This document shows positions 1 to 13,300 of a stretch of DNA of 64,000 bases, piece by piece. The stretch is from Fragum whitleyi (lineage: Eukaryota > Mollusca > Bivalvia > Cardiida > Cardiidae), in NCBI GenBank assembly GCA_948146395.1, contig OX411549.1, forward strand, positions 23,196,990-23,260,989. The letters are read 5' to 3'. Each line of letters starts with the position of its first letter. Position 1 is the first letter of the stretch. The notes beneath the pieces were generated by a model that searched no databases, had not been told where the DNA came from, and saw nothing but the letters and a program-made list of their open reading frames with translations. Position numbers and translations under genes: made by a program.

Positions 1-651
1 GATTTAATGGGCGTAGCAAATTTCCAAATATGGTAAAAAGTGAGTTTTCTCAGGTTCTAATTGATGGATACCAATTAAATTTTATCCGACTGATCCTCGG
101 GTGACCCTTTATCAGTCTACAAAAAATTATTCTGATCAGATGAAAAATTTGTATTTTATGGGTAGAGGTCATTTCTCTATATGTTATATAGTGGAAACTT
201 TAAAAATCATTTTCTCAGAAACTAATCAATAGATATCAACCAAATTTTACATGATTGATCCTTGGGTGACCCTTTATCAGTCTACCAAAGATTATTGTGA
301 TCGGATGAAAACTACTTATTTTATGGGCAGAGGTCATTTCTCTATATGTTATGTAGTGTAAACTTTGAAAATCATTTTCTCAGAATGTAATTGATGGATA
401 TCAATCAAACTCATTAGTATGATCCTTGGGTGATCCATTATCATGCATCCAAAAATCATCGTCATTGGATGAAAAATATGTCTTTTATGGGCGGAGGTCA
501 TTTCTCTTTATGGTATAATAGTGGAAACTTTGAAAATCATTTCAACATCAGTAGAACCCAAAATATCTAAAAAATCTAGTCAAAACTAAGATTTGCTATT
601 ACAAGAATTTCAAGCCTGTGGAGCGACTCAAGCCATTCATGGCTTTCTAGT
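1..651 (+). mobile_element. Family D element, 3' part (left end outside window)
   Basis: Three to four degenerate repeats of roughly 180 bp share the phrase 'ccttgggtgaccctttatcag'-like text and 'tttatgggcagaggtcatttc'. The segment ends with 'gtggagcgac', a short palindrome around 'aagccattcatggcttt' and TCTAGT. The same end is seen at 47952, where a complete copy of this subtype begins with TTAGCTCCACTGGC. The 5' end must lie before the window. No coding potential. Confidence 0.7.
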
Positions 652-889
652 TTGAAAATAAAGGAAGTGTCTGATGACGGTTCTTTCAACTAATGTGTTC
701 CTTTATGTTCCTATAAAATCCCGCTTTACTTCATATACTTAAATTTTAGGACGATTGTGTCACCCACCACTAATCGCAATATGGTGGGAAAATTGAAAAT
801 TTAACAAGGAAACGAGATATTCTTTGTAGATATTTTTTTTTCGTCGATGTATCATTCACGTGAATTGTCTAGGATAAAAAACATAAAAC
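652..889 (+). promoter_or_regulatory. Presumed promoter and 5'UTR of MRPL22
   Basis: Only 238 bp separate the end of the upstream family D element from the MRPL22 start codon, so the core promoter probably lies here unless the mobile element contributes. I see no clear TATA box at a fixed distance. AACATGGCG overlaps the start codon and resembles a YY1-type site, but this is weak. The call rests on position only. Confidence 0.35.
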
Positions 890-960
890 ATGGCGAGAAT
901 GAGTTACGAAGATGGAGGTAGAGCTGTTGGAATGATTGCCGCTGTAACCAAATACGACAG
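890..960 (+). CDS. MRPL22: MRPL22 exon 1 (start codon)
   Basis: ATG at 890 opens 23 codons plus two bases, then a strong donor (CAG|GTGAGT at 961). It joins in frame to exon 2, with an Arg codon split AG|G. The encoded start (MARMSYEDGG...) is not a typical presequence. An alternative upstream first exon is possible. Confidence 0.65.
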
Positions 961-3900
961 GTGAGTTATAATTTGTCAAATTTTCCCTATAATTTCCTTT
1001 TTTAAAGCCGTTTTTCCATATACTGGTTCTCTACATTCGATTCCTGTAACATTGCAAGTAGTTCGTATCCTTAATAGGCGTCATTCATCTATTCAACAAC
1101 TCTAGGCCAAGTACAACCGTACCGGAAGTGTAAACGAAATCAGACGGAGGCCACGACAAGGGTTATGACCCATCAGCAGGTTCGCCAGATTTATCTTTCA
1201 CATTTAGGGGATCGATTCCATCCTGCTACAAGAACTGCAAGGCTAACTTAAGGTTATCATAACTGCCCGATCAATCAACAAACTATACGCAAGGGCTTAA
1301 AAACAGTTGGTCTTAAGCCTTGTCGCCCAAGAAAGGTCCCAATCTTAACTGCTAGACATAGACGCATTCGACTTGAATTGGCAAGATGATATTTGCGACA
1401 TACAAGGGCTGATTTGGCCGGTATTTTGTTCATTGACGAGACTCGATTTTAGCTACAAGGAGCTGATGGTCGATCACACATGTACCGTCGCCAGGGTGAA
1501 CGTAATGCAGATGTCTGCCTACAAGAGGTTGATCAATATGCGGGAGGGTCAGTTATGATATGGGCTTGAATATCATTACACTCTTAGAGGCCTATTGTGG
1601 GTATCCAGGGAAACCTAAATGCCTACCGATACTGTGATTTAATCGCATAGCCTGTTCTTGTACCTTTCTTTCAAAACAATCGCTGTATGACATAATCACA
1701 AGATAACGCCCCTTACCATATTGCTCGTGCAACCTAGGCTATGCTGCGAGCCAACAACATTCGAATGATGCCATGGCCCGCTAAAAGTCCCGACTTAAAT
1801 CCCTGGGATTTATTGAAGAGAATATTTAGGGCACGGCCGCAGTAACTGACTTTAGCGGAGCTTAATCACGACATTCTGCAAATTTGGAATGCTCTGCCAC
1901 AGCAGAACCTTCAACAATTCATAAGCTCCATGAGAGCCAGATGCGTCGCCGTTATTAATGCCCGCGGGGCCATACACGATATTAGGGATCAATGTCTAAC
2001 AGGGTTGTGACTTTTTCTTTTGAAGATTACTTGTTTTGAATAGATGCATATTCCTTATTTTCACTCCGATTGAAATGAAATTCTGCAATAATGTTTGAAA
2101 ATAAATTGTCTTTAAAATGATATAAATTCGTACGACTTTTTGTTTAAAGACTCTGCTTTATCCAAGTCAGAGATAGGTGGCCGTTTAGAAGTTTGTTTCA
2201 GTGTATGTTGATAATCAGTTGGTTTGGGCTTCCGATGCAGTTAATCGATTAAGAAATACCATAGATTATCAATCGGTTTATAAATTGTTTTGAAAGATTA
2301 TTGTCACTTATTTTGTCTGGATTACTTCTTATTTTCTGGTAAGAGTTTTTTACTTGAGATAAACAATAATGTCTTAAAGCAACCCCAAGAGTGGACCTAA
2401 ACTTAACAATAGGTGGTCACCCAGACCACCGATGGTTGAGTGTAGGTCCATTCCAGGTGCGCTAAAGGATACAGCACATACCAATTGTTTTTCATTGTCT
2501 TTATCAAAATTCAAAGATAAGTTGTTTTAAAACGTACCATATTATGCAATAGTGTGCATTCATTGAGAATTGCATTGGTTTTGAAGAAACTGATCGTAGT
2601 AGTGATCATTAGTTGATTGTGCTCTTTAGACTAAAAACCGATTATCGATTGTGATTTGAAACTGATTGCCGAACACTAAAACTGCCATGCAGGAGGCTAA
2701 GTAAGTGGCTGAGGCTGGGTAGGGGTAGTCATGTATTGATAGGGTGGCCGTGCCTTGGATTGAAATCGTGAAACTTGTATGCTGTTCTTTAAACAGGTTG
2801 GTAGTATTGAAGTTCATATCGATAGGGTTCTCCTTCATGTTGGCAATTTAGGCAATTAAGGTGACAATCAAATGTAGAAAAATGTTCATCAACATATTAA
2901 TGAAGGAAGGGAATGATTTGGGCTCATCTTTGAAACAATCTTTATTTATCCACCATGTTGGCAATATAGGGATCAAGGTGTCAAACAAATATAGGGAAAA
3001 TGTTCATCATCATATTAATGAAGGAACGGTTCAAGCTCATCTTTGCAACAATCTCTTATTTTCAAGGTTTTTGTAACATCTTCACATGATGTCAGACCCG
3101 AAAATTGCACATCAAAAAACAGACAGACCAGAAGAGCAAAATCTGGAACTCGATTCATACCTTAATTAATCGAACGATGTTTTCAGACAGTTGTAATTAC
3201 CGATATTAAAACAACAGCTTAGGCAGACAGTTTGGACTAAAATTAGCAGGGTTCGACACTAAGGGGAGTCTGTGAGTCCGAGACTTCTTGTTTATCAGTT
3301 AGGACTCCTACATTTTGCAAGTAAGGAGTCCGTTGGACTCCAAAGAATATGAGAACATTTCAACAATCCTTTTTAATCCTTGGCAAAACTCTCGATATTT
3401 TCAGTTCAAAATTTGTTGAAGATATGTATATATATATATTAGTTTACATATAGAAGTATTTTGAAAGAAAACCGTTATTTTTGGGTGGAGAAACATGTTG
3501 AAAATAAGAAATTGCTTGACACAAGCAATTTTTTCATTTTCAACAATGTTTTCCCATGAAAATCGGACTCATTGTTTTTAGCTCACCTGAGCACGAAGTG
3601 CTCAAGGTGAGCTATTGTGATCGTAGAATGTCCGTCATCCGTCGTGCGACGTCCCTTCTCCGTCGTCCACAATTTCTTTAAACATCTTCTCCTCCTAAAC
3701 CAGTGGGACAATCTTGATGAAACTGGGCAGGAATGTTCCTTGGGTCAAGCTCTACCAAAGTTGTTCAAATAAATGAAATCCACCCTCAACTTTCCCTTTA
3801 CTCTTAACAAAAAGGGTGATAATATAAAATTCTTTCAAAATCTTCTTCTCTGAAACCAGAAGGCATACAGCTTTCATATTTGGTATGTAGCATCATCTAG

Positions 3901-6900
3901 TGGACCTCTACCAAGTTTGTTCATATCAAGACCCTGGGGTCATATTTGAGTTTTGTCCGGGCCCAACCCTTTTTACAAAGAATCAAAGATCGAAAATCTT
4001 TAAAAATCTTCTTCTCTGGAACCAGATGGCACACGACTTTCATATTTGGTATGTAGCATCACCTAGTTGGCCTCTACCAAGTTTGTTCATATCAAGACCC
4101 TTGGGTCATATTTGGGCTTTGCATGGGTGCATCCCTTTATCTCTTTTGAGCACGAAGGGTAAAAATGAAAATCTTCAAAAATCTTCTTCTTTGAAACCAG
4201 AAGGCAGACAGCTTTCATCTTTGGTATGTAGCATCATCTAGTAGACCTCTACCAAGTTTGTTCATATCAACCCCCTAGGATCATATTTGGGCTCCACCCG
4301 GGCGCAACCCTTTTTACAAAGAATCAAAGAGCGAAAAACTTTTAAAATCTTCTTTAATTGAAACCAGAAGGCACACTGCTTTCATTTTTGGTATGTAGTA
4401 TCATCTAGTGGGCCCTACGAAGTTTGTTCATATCAAGACCCTTGGGTCATATTTGGGCTCAACCAGGGTACATCCCTTTCAGCTCATCTGAGCACAAAGG
4501 GTGAAAATAGGAAATCCTTCAAAAATCTTCGTTTTTGAAACCAGTAGGCAGACAAGTTTCATATTTAGTATGTAGCATCATCTAGTAGACCTCTACCAAG
4601 TTTGTTCATATCAACCCCTGGGATCACATTTTGGGTCCACCAGGGTGCATCCCTTTTTACATAGAATCAAAGAGTAAAAAGACATATCTGTCTTGCTCTT
4701 CGCTGAAAACGTTCCATGGTATTGATTTTAGGCAATTATCTTCTTTTTGACATCTGCCTATCTAATTAATGTGATTTCCCAGGGGTCAAAGAGACTCAGG
4801 TGAGTGATCTAGGACCATCTTGGTCCTCTTGTTATACTTAGGGAGTCCAATGGACTCCTTACTCAAAGAAGTAAGTGTCAATCCCTGAATCAGCCCGATG
4901 TAATTTACAAAGGTCAAGGGGGCAATGTGTCAATTAAAAATCTCTTTATTTCAGGATAGTCTCTGTAACTACAAAAGGGGTAATATCACGGGGATGTACT
5001 CTAGGAGGAGCAAGGGGGCTACATACTACATGCATCAAGTCAGCTGACTTTGATGACTATAATAATTTAGCGCCCGGCGTAATGAAGCCGCCTAAAAAGT
5101 TTACCACCTATAATGATGTTGTCTACCCACCAACAAAGGAAGGGGAAGAACCCAGGCCAGCAGTAAGTCTGTTGTTAGTCCCCTACCGGTGTTCACACCG
5201 GAGGGGACTATAGGTTTGCCCTCCGTCCGTCTGTCCGTCCGTCTGTCTGTCCGTCCGTCTGTCCGCTCAAATCTGGATCCCGCGATAACTTAATAACTAA
5301 GCAAGCGTTTTTGATGAAAGTTGGTATATGACTAGATGGCAATGTGTAGATTATGCACATCATTTTATTTTTGTTTTTCGACTTAAATTGAGGTTGCTAT
5401 GGTTACAGAAATAGTGAAAATATGGCCAAAAATGGGATCCTGCGATAAGATAATAACTAAGCAAGCTAGTTTGATGAGACTTGGTATATTATGGCAATGT
5501 GTAGATTATGCACATCATTTTATTTTTGTTTTTAGACTAAAATTGTTGTTGCTATGGTTACGGAAATAGTGAAAATATGGCAAAAAATATTGGATCCTGC
5601 GATAAGTTAATAAGTAAGCAAGCTAATTTGATGAGACTTGGTATATGACTAGATGGCAATGTGTAGATTATGCACATCATTTTATCTTTGTTCTTTGACA
5701 AAAAGTGCGGTTGCTATGGTAACGGAAATAGTGAAAATATGGCAAAAAATGGATCCTGCAATAACTTAATAACTAAGCAAGCTAACTTGATGAAACCTGT
5801 TTTAAAATGTAAAAAAATTTATAAGCCATGTTAGTCAGGGTGGTGATGCAGCAGTGTTAATCACCTCCAGTGAAAGTTCTCATTTCTTACCAACAAGACT
5901 GAAGAAAAACATCTTGGATCAGACAAGGTAACTGTTATTGATACTATTTCTTGCATCTGTCTATTGCTTGCATGAATTGTATAGTGGGCACAGCAGAGAC
6001 AACAACTCATGTAAGTCTTGTTTAACCCTTTCCAAAACAAGACCTGGTTTTGACGTCCCTGATAGAATTGGCGTGGGAAAACATTGAGACAAACGAAGCC
6101 GGTAGGGGACTTTATGTGTTGCATACAACACCAGATACTTGTTGATCTATAAGATTGATTGATTGAATGGAGTTTAACGCCACTTTCAACATTTTTATGC
6201 CCCTGTATCAAAAGATCGGGGCATATTGTTTTACCGTTGTCCGTCTGTCCTTCTGTCTGTCCGTCTGTCTGTCTGTCTGCAAAAAGTAACCAAAAAACTT
6301 AATATCTTCAAGCCTATTCAAGATACAAGGCTCATATTTGGCATGATGATAGATCTCAATGATCTGCATCTGCTCCTACCAAAGTCAAGGTCAGGTGACA
6401 AGGTCAAGGTCATCTGTCAAGGTCAAATAACTCAAAAAGTTAACCAAAAACATAACATTGCCAATATTTTCATGCCTATTCAAGATACAAGGCTCATATT
6501 TGGCATGATGATAGATTTCAATGATCCACATCTGCTGATACCAAAGTCAAGGTCATGTGACTAGGTTAAGGTTTTCTTTCAAGGTCAAATAACTCAAAAA
6601 GTTAACCAAAAAACTTAACATTGCGAATATTTTCAAGCCTATTCAAGATACAAGGCTCATATTTGGGATGATGATAGATCTTAATGAGACGCATCTGTTG
6701 ATACCAAAGTCAAGGTCATGTGACAAGGTTAAGGTCATCTTTCAAGGTCCAATAACTCCAAAAAACTTAACATTCCCAATATTTTCAAGCCTATTTAAGA
6801 TACAAGGCTCATATTTGGGATGATGATAGATCTTAATGAGCTGCATCTGCTGATACCAAAGTCGAGGTCATGTGACACGGTCAAGGTCATCCCTCAAGGT

Positions 6901-9900
6901 CAAACTTCTTAAAAACATTACCAAAAAACTTTCATTGTTCAGTTTATTAGCTCCACTGGCTGAAGGCCAGTGTGCTATTGTCATGGCGGAGTGTGTGTCT
7001 ATGTGTCCGTCCATACATGTGCGTAAACTTTTTCTCTAAACATCTTCTCCTCCCAAACCAATGGGCGGATTTTAACCAAACTTGGTAGAAATGATCCTTG
7101 GGTGGCCTTCTTCTTAAATTGTTCAAAGAATTTTGATTGGCCCCCAAATATGGGCGTGACAGGGCGTGGCATTTTTTCACTTTGAAATCTTTAAAAATCT
7201 TCTCCTCCAAAACCATTCGGCCAATTCCAATGAAAATTGGCATGGATGTTCCTTGGGTGACTTGTTATACGCCGCCGGAGGCGGACGTATATTGGAGTCA
7301 TCTTCTCCGTCTGTCCATCCGTCCGTCCGTACGTCTGTCCGTACGTCCGTCCACTTTTCTTGTCAACGCAACTCCTCCTAAACTACTGGCTGGGTCTTCT
7401 TGAAACTTGGTCAATGTAATCACCTCAATTGGTAAATGTGCATGAAGGAAGGTTTTTACGGTTCGTTGATTTTTGCCTGAGTTATGCCCCTTGATAACTT
7501 AGTCTCTGGGTCCACTTTACTTGTCAACGCAACTCCTCCTAAGTTTCTGGCTGGATCTTCTTGAAACTTGGTCAATGTTATCACCTCAATTGGTAGATGT
7601 GCATGAAGGAAGTATTTTATGGTTCGTTGATTTTTGCCTGAGTTTTGCCCCTTGATAACTTAGTCTCTGGGTCCACTTTTCTTGTCAACGCAACTCCTCC
7701 TAAGTTTCTGGCTGGATCTTCTTGAAACTTGGTCAATGTTATCACCTCAATTTGTAGATGTGCATGAAGGAATGATTTTATGGTTCTTTGATTTTTGCCT
7801 GAGTTATGTCCCTTAAAAACTTAGTCTCTGGGACTTATTGCCTCAGTTACGCCCACTTAAAATTTAGTCTCTGGGGCTTATTAAAATTGCAGCCTTGTGA
7901 ACGCAACTCTTCCCAAGTTTCTGGCTGGATCTAAATGAAACTTGGTGGATATTATAACCGAAATTGGTAGATGAGCATGAAGTAAGGATTTTATGGTTCA
8001 TTAATTTTACCTTAAATTATGCCCCTTAAAAACTTAGTATCAAGGGTTTATTATCCCCCGCCGTTTTCGGGGAGGGGATATAGTAATGCTCTCCGTCCGT
8101 CATTCCGTCCTTCCGAGGTTCCGTCACTAAACTTGTCCGGAGCATATCTCCTAAAGTATAATAGCTATCAACTTGAAACTTTATGAGTGGATAGATCTCA
8201 TGGAGGAGAAGTGCAGTGCTCAAGAACTACAACTCTTGCTTGCATAATTTTGGAGTTATTGCCCTTTGTTATTTTTAAGACTTAGATTTTGTCCGGAGCA
8301 TATCTCCTAAAGTATAATAGCTATCAACTTGAAACTTTATGGGTGGATAGATTTTATGGAAGAGAAGTGCAGTGCACAAGAACTGCAACTCTTGCTTGCA
8401 TAATTTTGGAATTATTGCCCTTTGTTATTTTTAAGACTTAGATTTTGTCCGGAGCATATCTCATAAAGTATAATAGCTATCAACTTGAAACTTTATGAGT
8501 GGATGGATCTCATGGAGGAAAAGTGCAGTGCACAAGAACATCAACTCTTGCTTGCATAATTTTGGAGTTATTGCCCTTTGTTATTTTTAAGACTTAGATT
8601 TTGTCCGGAGCATACCTCCTAAAGTATAATAGCTATCAACTTGAAACTTTATGGGTGGATAGATCTCATGGAGGAGAAGTGCAGTGCACAAGAACTTCAA
8701 CTCTTGCTTGCATAATTTTGGAGTTATTGCCCTTTGTTATTTTTAAGACTTAGATTTTGTCCGGAGCATATCTCCTAAAAGTATAATAGCTATCAACTTG
8801 AATCTTTATGGGTGGATAGATCTCATGGAGGAGAAGTGCAATACACCTGAACTACAACTCTTGCTTGCATAATTATGGAGTTATTTCCCTTTGTTATTTT
8901 AAAGACTTAGATTTTGTAGGGGCTTAATTTCTTAAAGTAGAACCCTTAATCTATTAGGCTTCAGTTTACTTTTAAGCTTTCTCGGCGGGGGATGGCCATG
9001 TCCGACATGGCTCTTGTTGAAATTGCAGCCTTTTGAACACAACTCCTCCTTACTTTTTGTCTTTATTGAAATGAAACTTGGTCAATTTCATCACCATAAT
9101 TTGTAGATGTACATGTACATGGATCAAGGATTTTATGGCTCATTTATTTCCCTGAATTATGCCCCCTTAAAACTTAGTGCCTTGGGCTTATTGAAATTGC
9201 AGCCTTGTGAAGGCAACTCCTCCTAACTTTTTGTCTTGATTTAAATGAAACTTGGTCATTTTCAATTTGGTTCTGTCAAAATAAGTAGTGTCTACAATTA
9301 TTTTCGTGAAACAGCAGCAAAGTGGCGGCGTATTTTGTGACGATGGCACTCTTGTTAATTAAATTGTTCAAGAAATTATGATTGGCCCATAAATATGGGC
9401 GTGGCAGGGCGGGGCTTATTTTGAGCCCGAAATCTTTGAACGACATCTCCTCCTGAACCACTGGGCCGATTTCAATGCAACTTTAACATAATGTTTCTTG
9501 GTTGACCCTGCAATTAATTTTTCAAGAAATTTTGATTGGTCCTTAAATATGGGCGTGGCAGGGCGGGGCCTATTTCGAGCCCGAAATTTTCGAATGACAT
9601 TTTCTCCTGGACCACTAGTCTGATTTTAATGAAACTTTACCAGAATGTTCCTTAAGTATCTCTTTTTCAAAAATAATTTGCTAAATTTTGATTGGCCCAT
9701 AAATTTGGGTGTGGCAGGGCGGGGCTTATTTTGAGGCCAAATCTTTGAACGATATCTCCTCCGGAACCACTTAGCCAATTTTCATGAAACTTTACCAGAA
9801 TGTTTCTTGGGTGACTATTTACTTAGATTGTTCAAGAAATTTTGATTGGTCCATAAATATGAGCGTGGCAGGTTGGGCCTATTTTGAGCCCAAATCTTTG

Positions 9901-10276
9901 AATGACATCTTTTGAACCTTATGTTTTAATAAGATGGGTAAAGAGTTGCAGGTTCATTTTAATTGAGTATTTTGGTGCAATATGAACCATAACCAGTTAA
10001 TCATTATTAAATAGGTCTTAGGAGATTTTGGAGTGTTAATGTATTCAGTTAAAGTAAGCTTTACTTAATGAAAGTCTTAAGATTTTAAAGCCAGTGGAGC
10101 GATACAGGCCCTCTTGGGCCTCTTGTTCAAACTTATTATAGATACACGTACCCTGTCTCATAGTTGGCATGATGAAAGATATCAGTTATGTACATCTAAA
10201 GGTATCAAGTTCAAGGTCATGTGACAAGGTCAAGGTCATCTGTCAAGGTCAACATCTTGAAAAAAAAATGCTGTTA

Positions 10277-10311
<35 letters not shown>

Positions 10312-13300
10312 AGTTATATCGCAGCGGCTGGAAGACCTCACAATGGTTTCCTGGTATTTCTCTCACCAGTACAACCACCACATCATTTCCTAGCCTCCAG
10401 TTGCTATCTCACATAGGTCTATGATTATTAACCCATTGGTGAGTGACAAATAGTCAGAAAGAATGAGTTCTGTGGTCGGGTAATCTATAAGAAGAGTTTA
10501 ATCAGTCTGACAGATCAAGGATTTCTGTATTATTGGTTTGAACATACATTTTCTTAGTATTACAGAGGTACAGATAAGAAGGGGAAAAGCCAGTCTACAA
10601 TATTTGTTTCTCAGTGAGCCCTATGTTATGGGTACTCATTTGAATTGTCTTGACAAGACAATTTCAAATGAGTACCCACAATATAAGATTTGTGAAAGTA
10701 CTGTAAAGATACTTAAATGAGCCTGTTTGTGACATTTCCAACAATTTCAAATGTGCGCCAAGCAAAGACTCTGGCCAGCCTGTGCATCTGCACAGTCCGA
10801 CCAGGTTTCACTTTGCCCTTTGTAGAAGGGAAGAGTCCAAAGGTGTCTTTAGAAAGTCAGGCAAACTTTTAATTATACTAAGTGGTAGTCAAGGTTTGTT
10901 AAAGTTGGCCCTTTATGCAATGTCAAATTGTTGGAAATGTCAGGCACAGGCTCAAATTTGAAATCCAAAATACCCTCTCTATCTGTAGCTCTGTATGACA
11001 CAGTTTTCATTGAATTTCTGAATGAAAATGTAGCCCGCATCATAACGTAGTTGGTAAAGCATCAGACTATCATTCGAATTCTCGCAGTGGCACTCAACCT
11101 TTCCCACTATATGTCTTCCTTCATTGGGTTTGATAATCCTAGATCTATGTGAGATAATAGCTGGAGCCTTGGATAGGATGTTATTGTAGTACTAGTGTGA
11201 GAAATACCAGAAATCAATTGTTATGTGCTCCAGCCAACAAGATATAACTGAAAGATTGTTGAAAACGGCTTCAACTCCATTAAAACAAAGTATAAGAATG
11301 AAATGTTACCTTTACAAGAAAAAGCTCCATCTGGGAAATCTGTAAAATAGATATTTGGCAAACTTATGGTTCCAGAGCAGAAAAACCAAGGTTGCATTTC
11401 ACAAAATTCTTGTATAGGAAAGTATGACAAGTGATGGATAGATTTGCGTTATCTTATAATTGAAGCAATGCAGTTAAGAGTGGCTAGAAATATAGCTAGT
11501 TTCTTCATAAAGTATGACTCTGTCAAAAATGAAGTTGGTTTCTTCATAAAATATGACTCTGTCAAAAATGAAGTTAGTTTCTTCATAAGATATGACTCTC
11601 AAAAATGCAGTTAGTTTCATCATAAAATATTACTCTGTCGATCAAAAGCACATCTCACTTTGATCGAGTTGCATTCATAACACTAGCTCCACCCAAGATG
11701 CAACCTATTCGTTTTGTATAGAGGATTCAACTTCTGATGGAATCAGGCCTAATAGACGGTAATCACTTTCCCCGATTACCTGTTTAGGGCCTAACATGAA
11801 ATATACTTAAATGGTGGTCACCATAGACATTAGTTTTTGCAATGACTACTTAATTCAGAAAATCTCGCAAGGATTTTGATATTTTCATTGATTCTTCTCT
11901 GCCAAATTTGCTTGTAATTTTCACAATTTGGAGGTGTCAAACTTTAAAGAGATTTGTACAGTCATGAATTATGAATGAATGGAGCGCGGTTTATTATGAA
12001 ATGAATACAAAATGGAACAAATGCAAAAATGTACCATCTAGATGAAGCATAAAAATAACAACTGATGTCATACTGTGCAGACAGTGCAGACTGGCTTGGG
12101 TCCAAACTTTTCACACTTTGCTAATTTTCTTACTTTTCAATCTACCTTCTTGAGAAAGAATTTTTGAAATTCAATCTCTGGTTGACATGTACAAGACCAA
12201 ACTCTTTTTTGAATATTTATTTTGCAGAGTTGGCTGATGGTCCCTTTTTGTGTGAGGGGTCACATACATATACATGTATGTATGTGACCTGTGAAGCAAG
12301 AAGGGACCATCTGGGTAGCGTATAAAGTGTTGACTCTAGTCCGACTGCCCGGATTGCACAGACTGACTAGGGTAGAGACTTTTCGCGATATGCTTATTTT
12401 CTGAATCTAGAATGATTAATCTATCTTCCAGTGGATGAATTTTTGGAATGCGACCTTAGGTTGACCTATGCTATACCCAATCTCTTTTTATTCCCCCGTA
12501 TCGAGAGTGTCACAAGACGGCTGAGCGGTTGGCTTGGATACGGGTCAGTAAAGAGTCAGGATGTGCATTTCCAAATTTTATTTACATAAACAAATACCAA
12601 ATGCCAATTTATCAAAATGTAAACAAGTTAAACACACAAAAAAAAAATCAATAAAGTTCCTAGAGAATTGCGATAGTCCACTTCCACTGTATGTTTTAGG
12701 TTGACGTCTAATGTCCCAAAATGTCCACGTTACTTCACACGACTTATGAATTAATGCAACTGAAAAATATTAAATTTCTTCCAAAACATCATCAATACCA
12801 AATTTCTAAGATTAAACTGTCGCCTGACCGCGCCTATATCACCAAGATAAAGTGATTGTCCAGCCGTTTGTTTTATATCACTATGTTGTTTCCCGGTCGT
12901 CACATGCCAAACGTCCTTTCCCGATAACGCTGACGCCGGCACGACACACTTCCCAATACTCCTGGTCTGGACTATACGTTTAGTTTCGCACGGTCAGGTC
13001 TCCAGCCCTCACACCACTCACGTGTATACGACATCGGTATATATTGTTGGTTGTTACAAACAACATCAATCAACAACAGCAACGACAAGCAACCTATAGG
13101 AAGTATAACAAATATTATAGCAACTACCTAATAAGAGCTCTAACAGCTCTACTTAACATTATGTTTTACAAACATCTCAAGACAATATAATATGATAGCA
13201 TCTTTTCCCACAAAGTTTTCCGAAAACAACAATTCAAAGTACTGAACCGTGTTAAGATACAATTATACAGCATTTGACATTATTCAAATATCATTTGAAC

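Larger units (their letters stand above)
3247..4887. mobile_element. hAT-like non-autonomous element interrupted by a family A copy
   Basis: The left end CAGGGTTCGACACTAAGG and the right end (reverse complement CAGGGATTGACACTTACTT) form imperfect inverted repeats of the CAGGG type typical of hAT ends. 'GGAGTCC' motifs in mirrored order follow both ends. The middle is occupied by an intact family A element (3579-4832). I could not see a convincing 8-bp duplication. Confidence 0.5.
6948..10126 (+). mobile_element. Family D element D1 (TAGCTCCACTGGC type), split by B1
   Basis: It starts TAGCTCCACTGGCTGAAGGC with a CTGGC..GCCAG hairpin and then a short degraded GTCCGTCC tract. ~120-bp repeats ('tgggcgtggcagggcggggcttattttgagcc...ctcctgaaccac') run through 9357-9900. 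The end has GCCAGTGGAGCGA, the palindrome AGGCCCTCTTGGGCCT and TCTTGT. The internal block 7266-9355 is an inserted family B element. Confidence 0.7.
6196..10308 (+). mobile_element. Family C element C1 (TATGCCCC type), split by D1
   Basis: The 5' part (6196-6947) has the TATGCCCC...GGGGCATA hairpin, a (CTGT/CCGT)n tract and about four 'aaggtcatgtgacaaggtcaaggtcat' repeat units. The 3' part (10127-10308) resumes the same repeat and ends with GGGGGCATTGTG, the palindrome GTGTTTCACAAACAC and ATCTTGT. Everything between is the inserted family D element D1. Confidence 0.7.

Noticed and set aside
3900..4241. 113-codon open frame as a gene
   Set aside because: It lies wholly within the ~170-bp repeats of family A and repeats its own words.
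6226..7403. Open frames of 88-112 codons near (CCGT)n tracts
   Set aside because: They are made of the tetranucleotide tract and tandem repeat units on both strands.
11035..11090. Functional tRNA gene
   Set aside because: Only a D-arm-like piece matches. The acceptor stem and T-arm do not pair.
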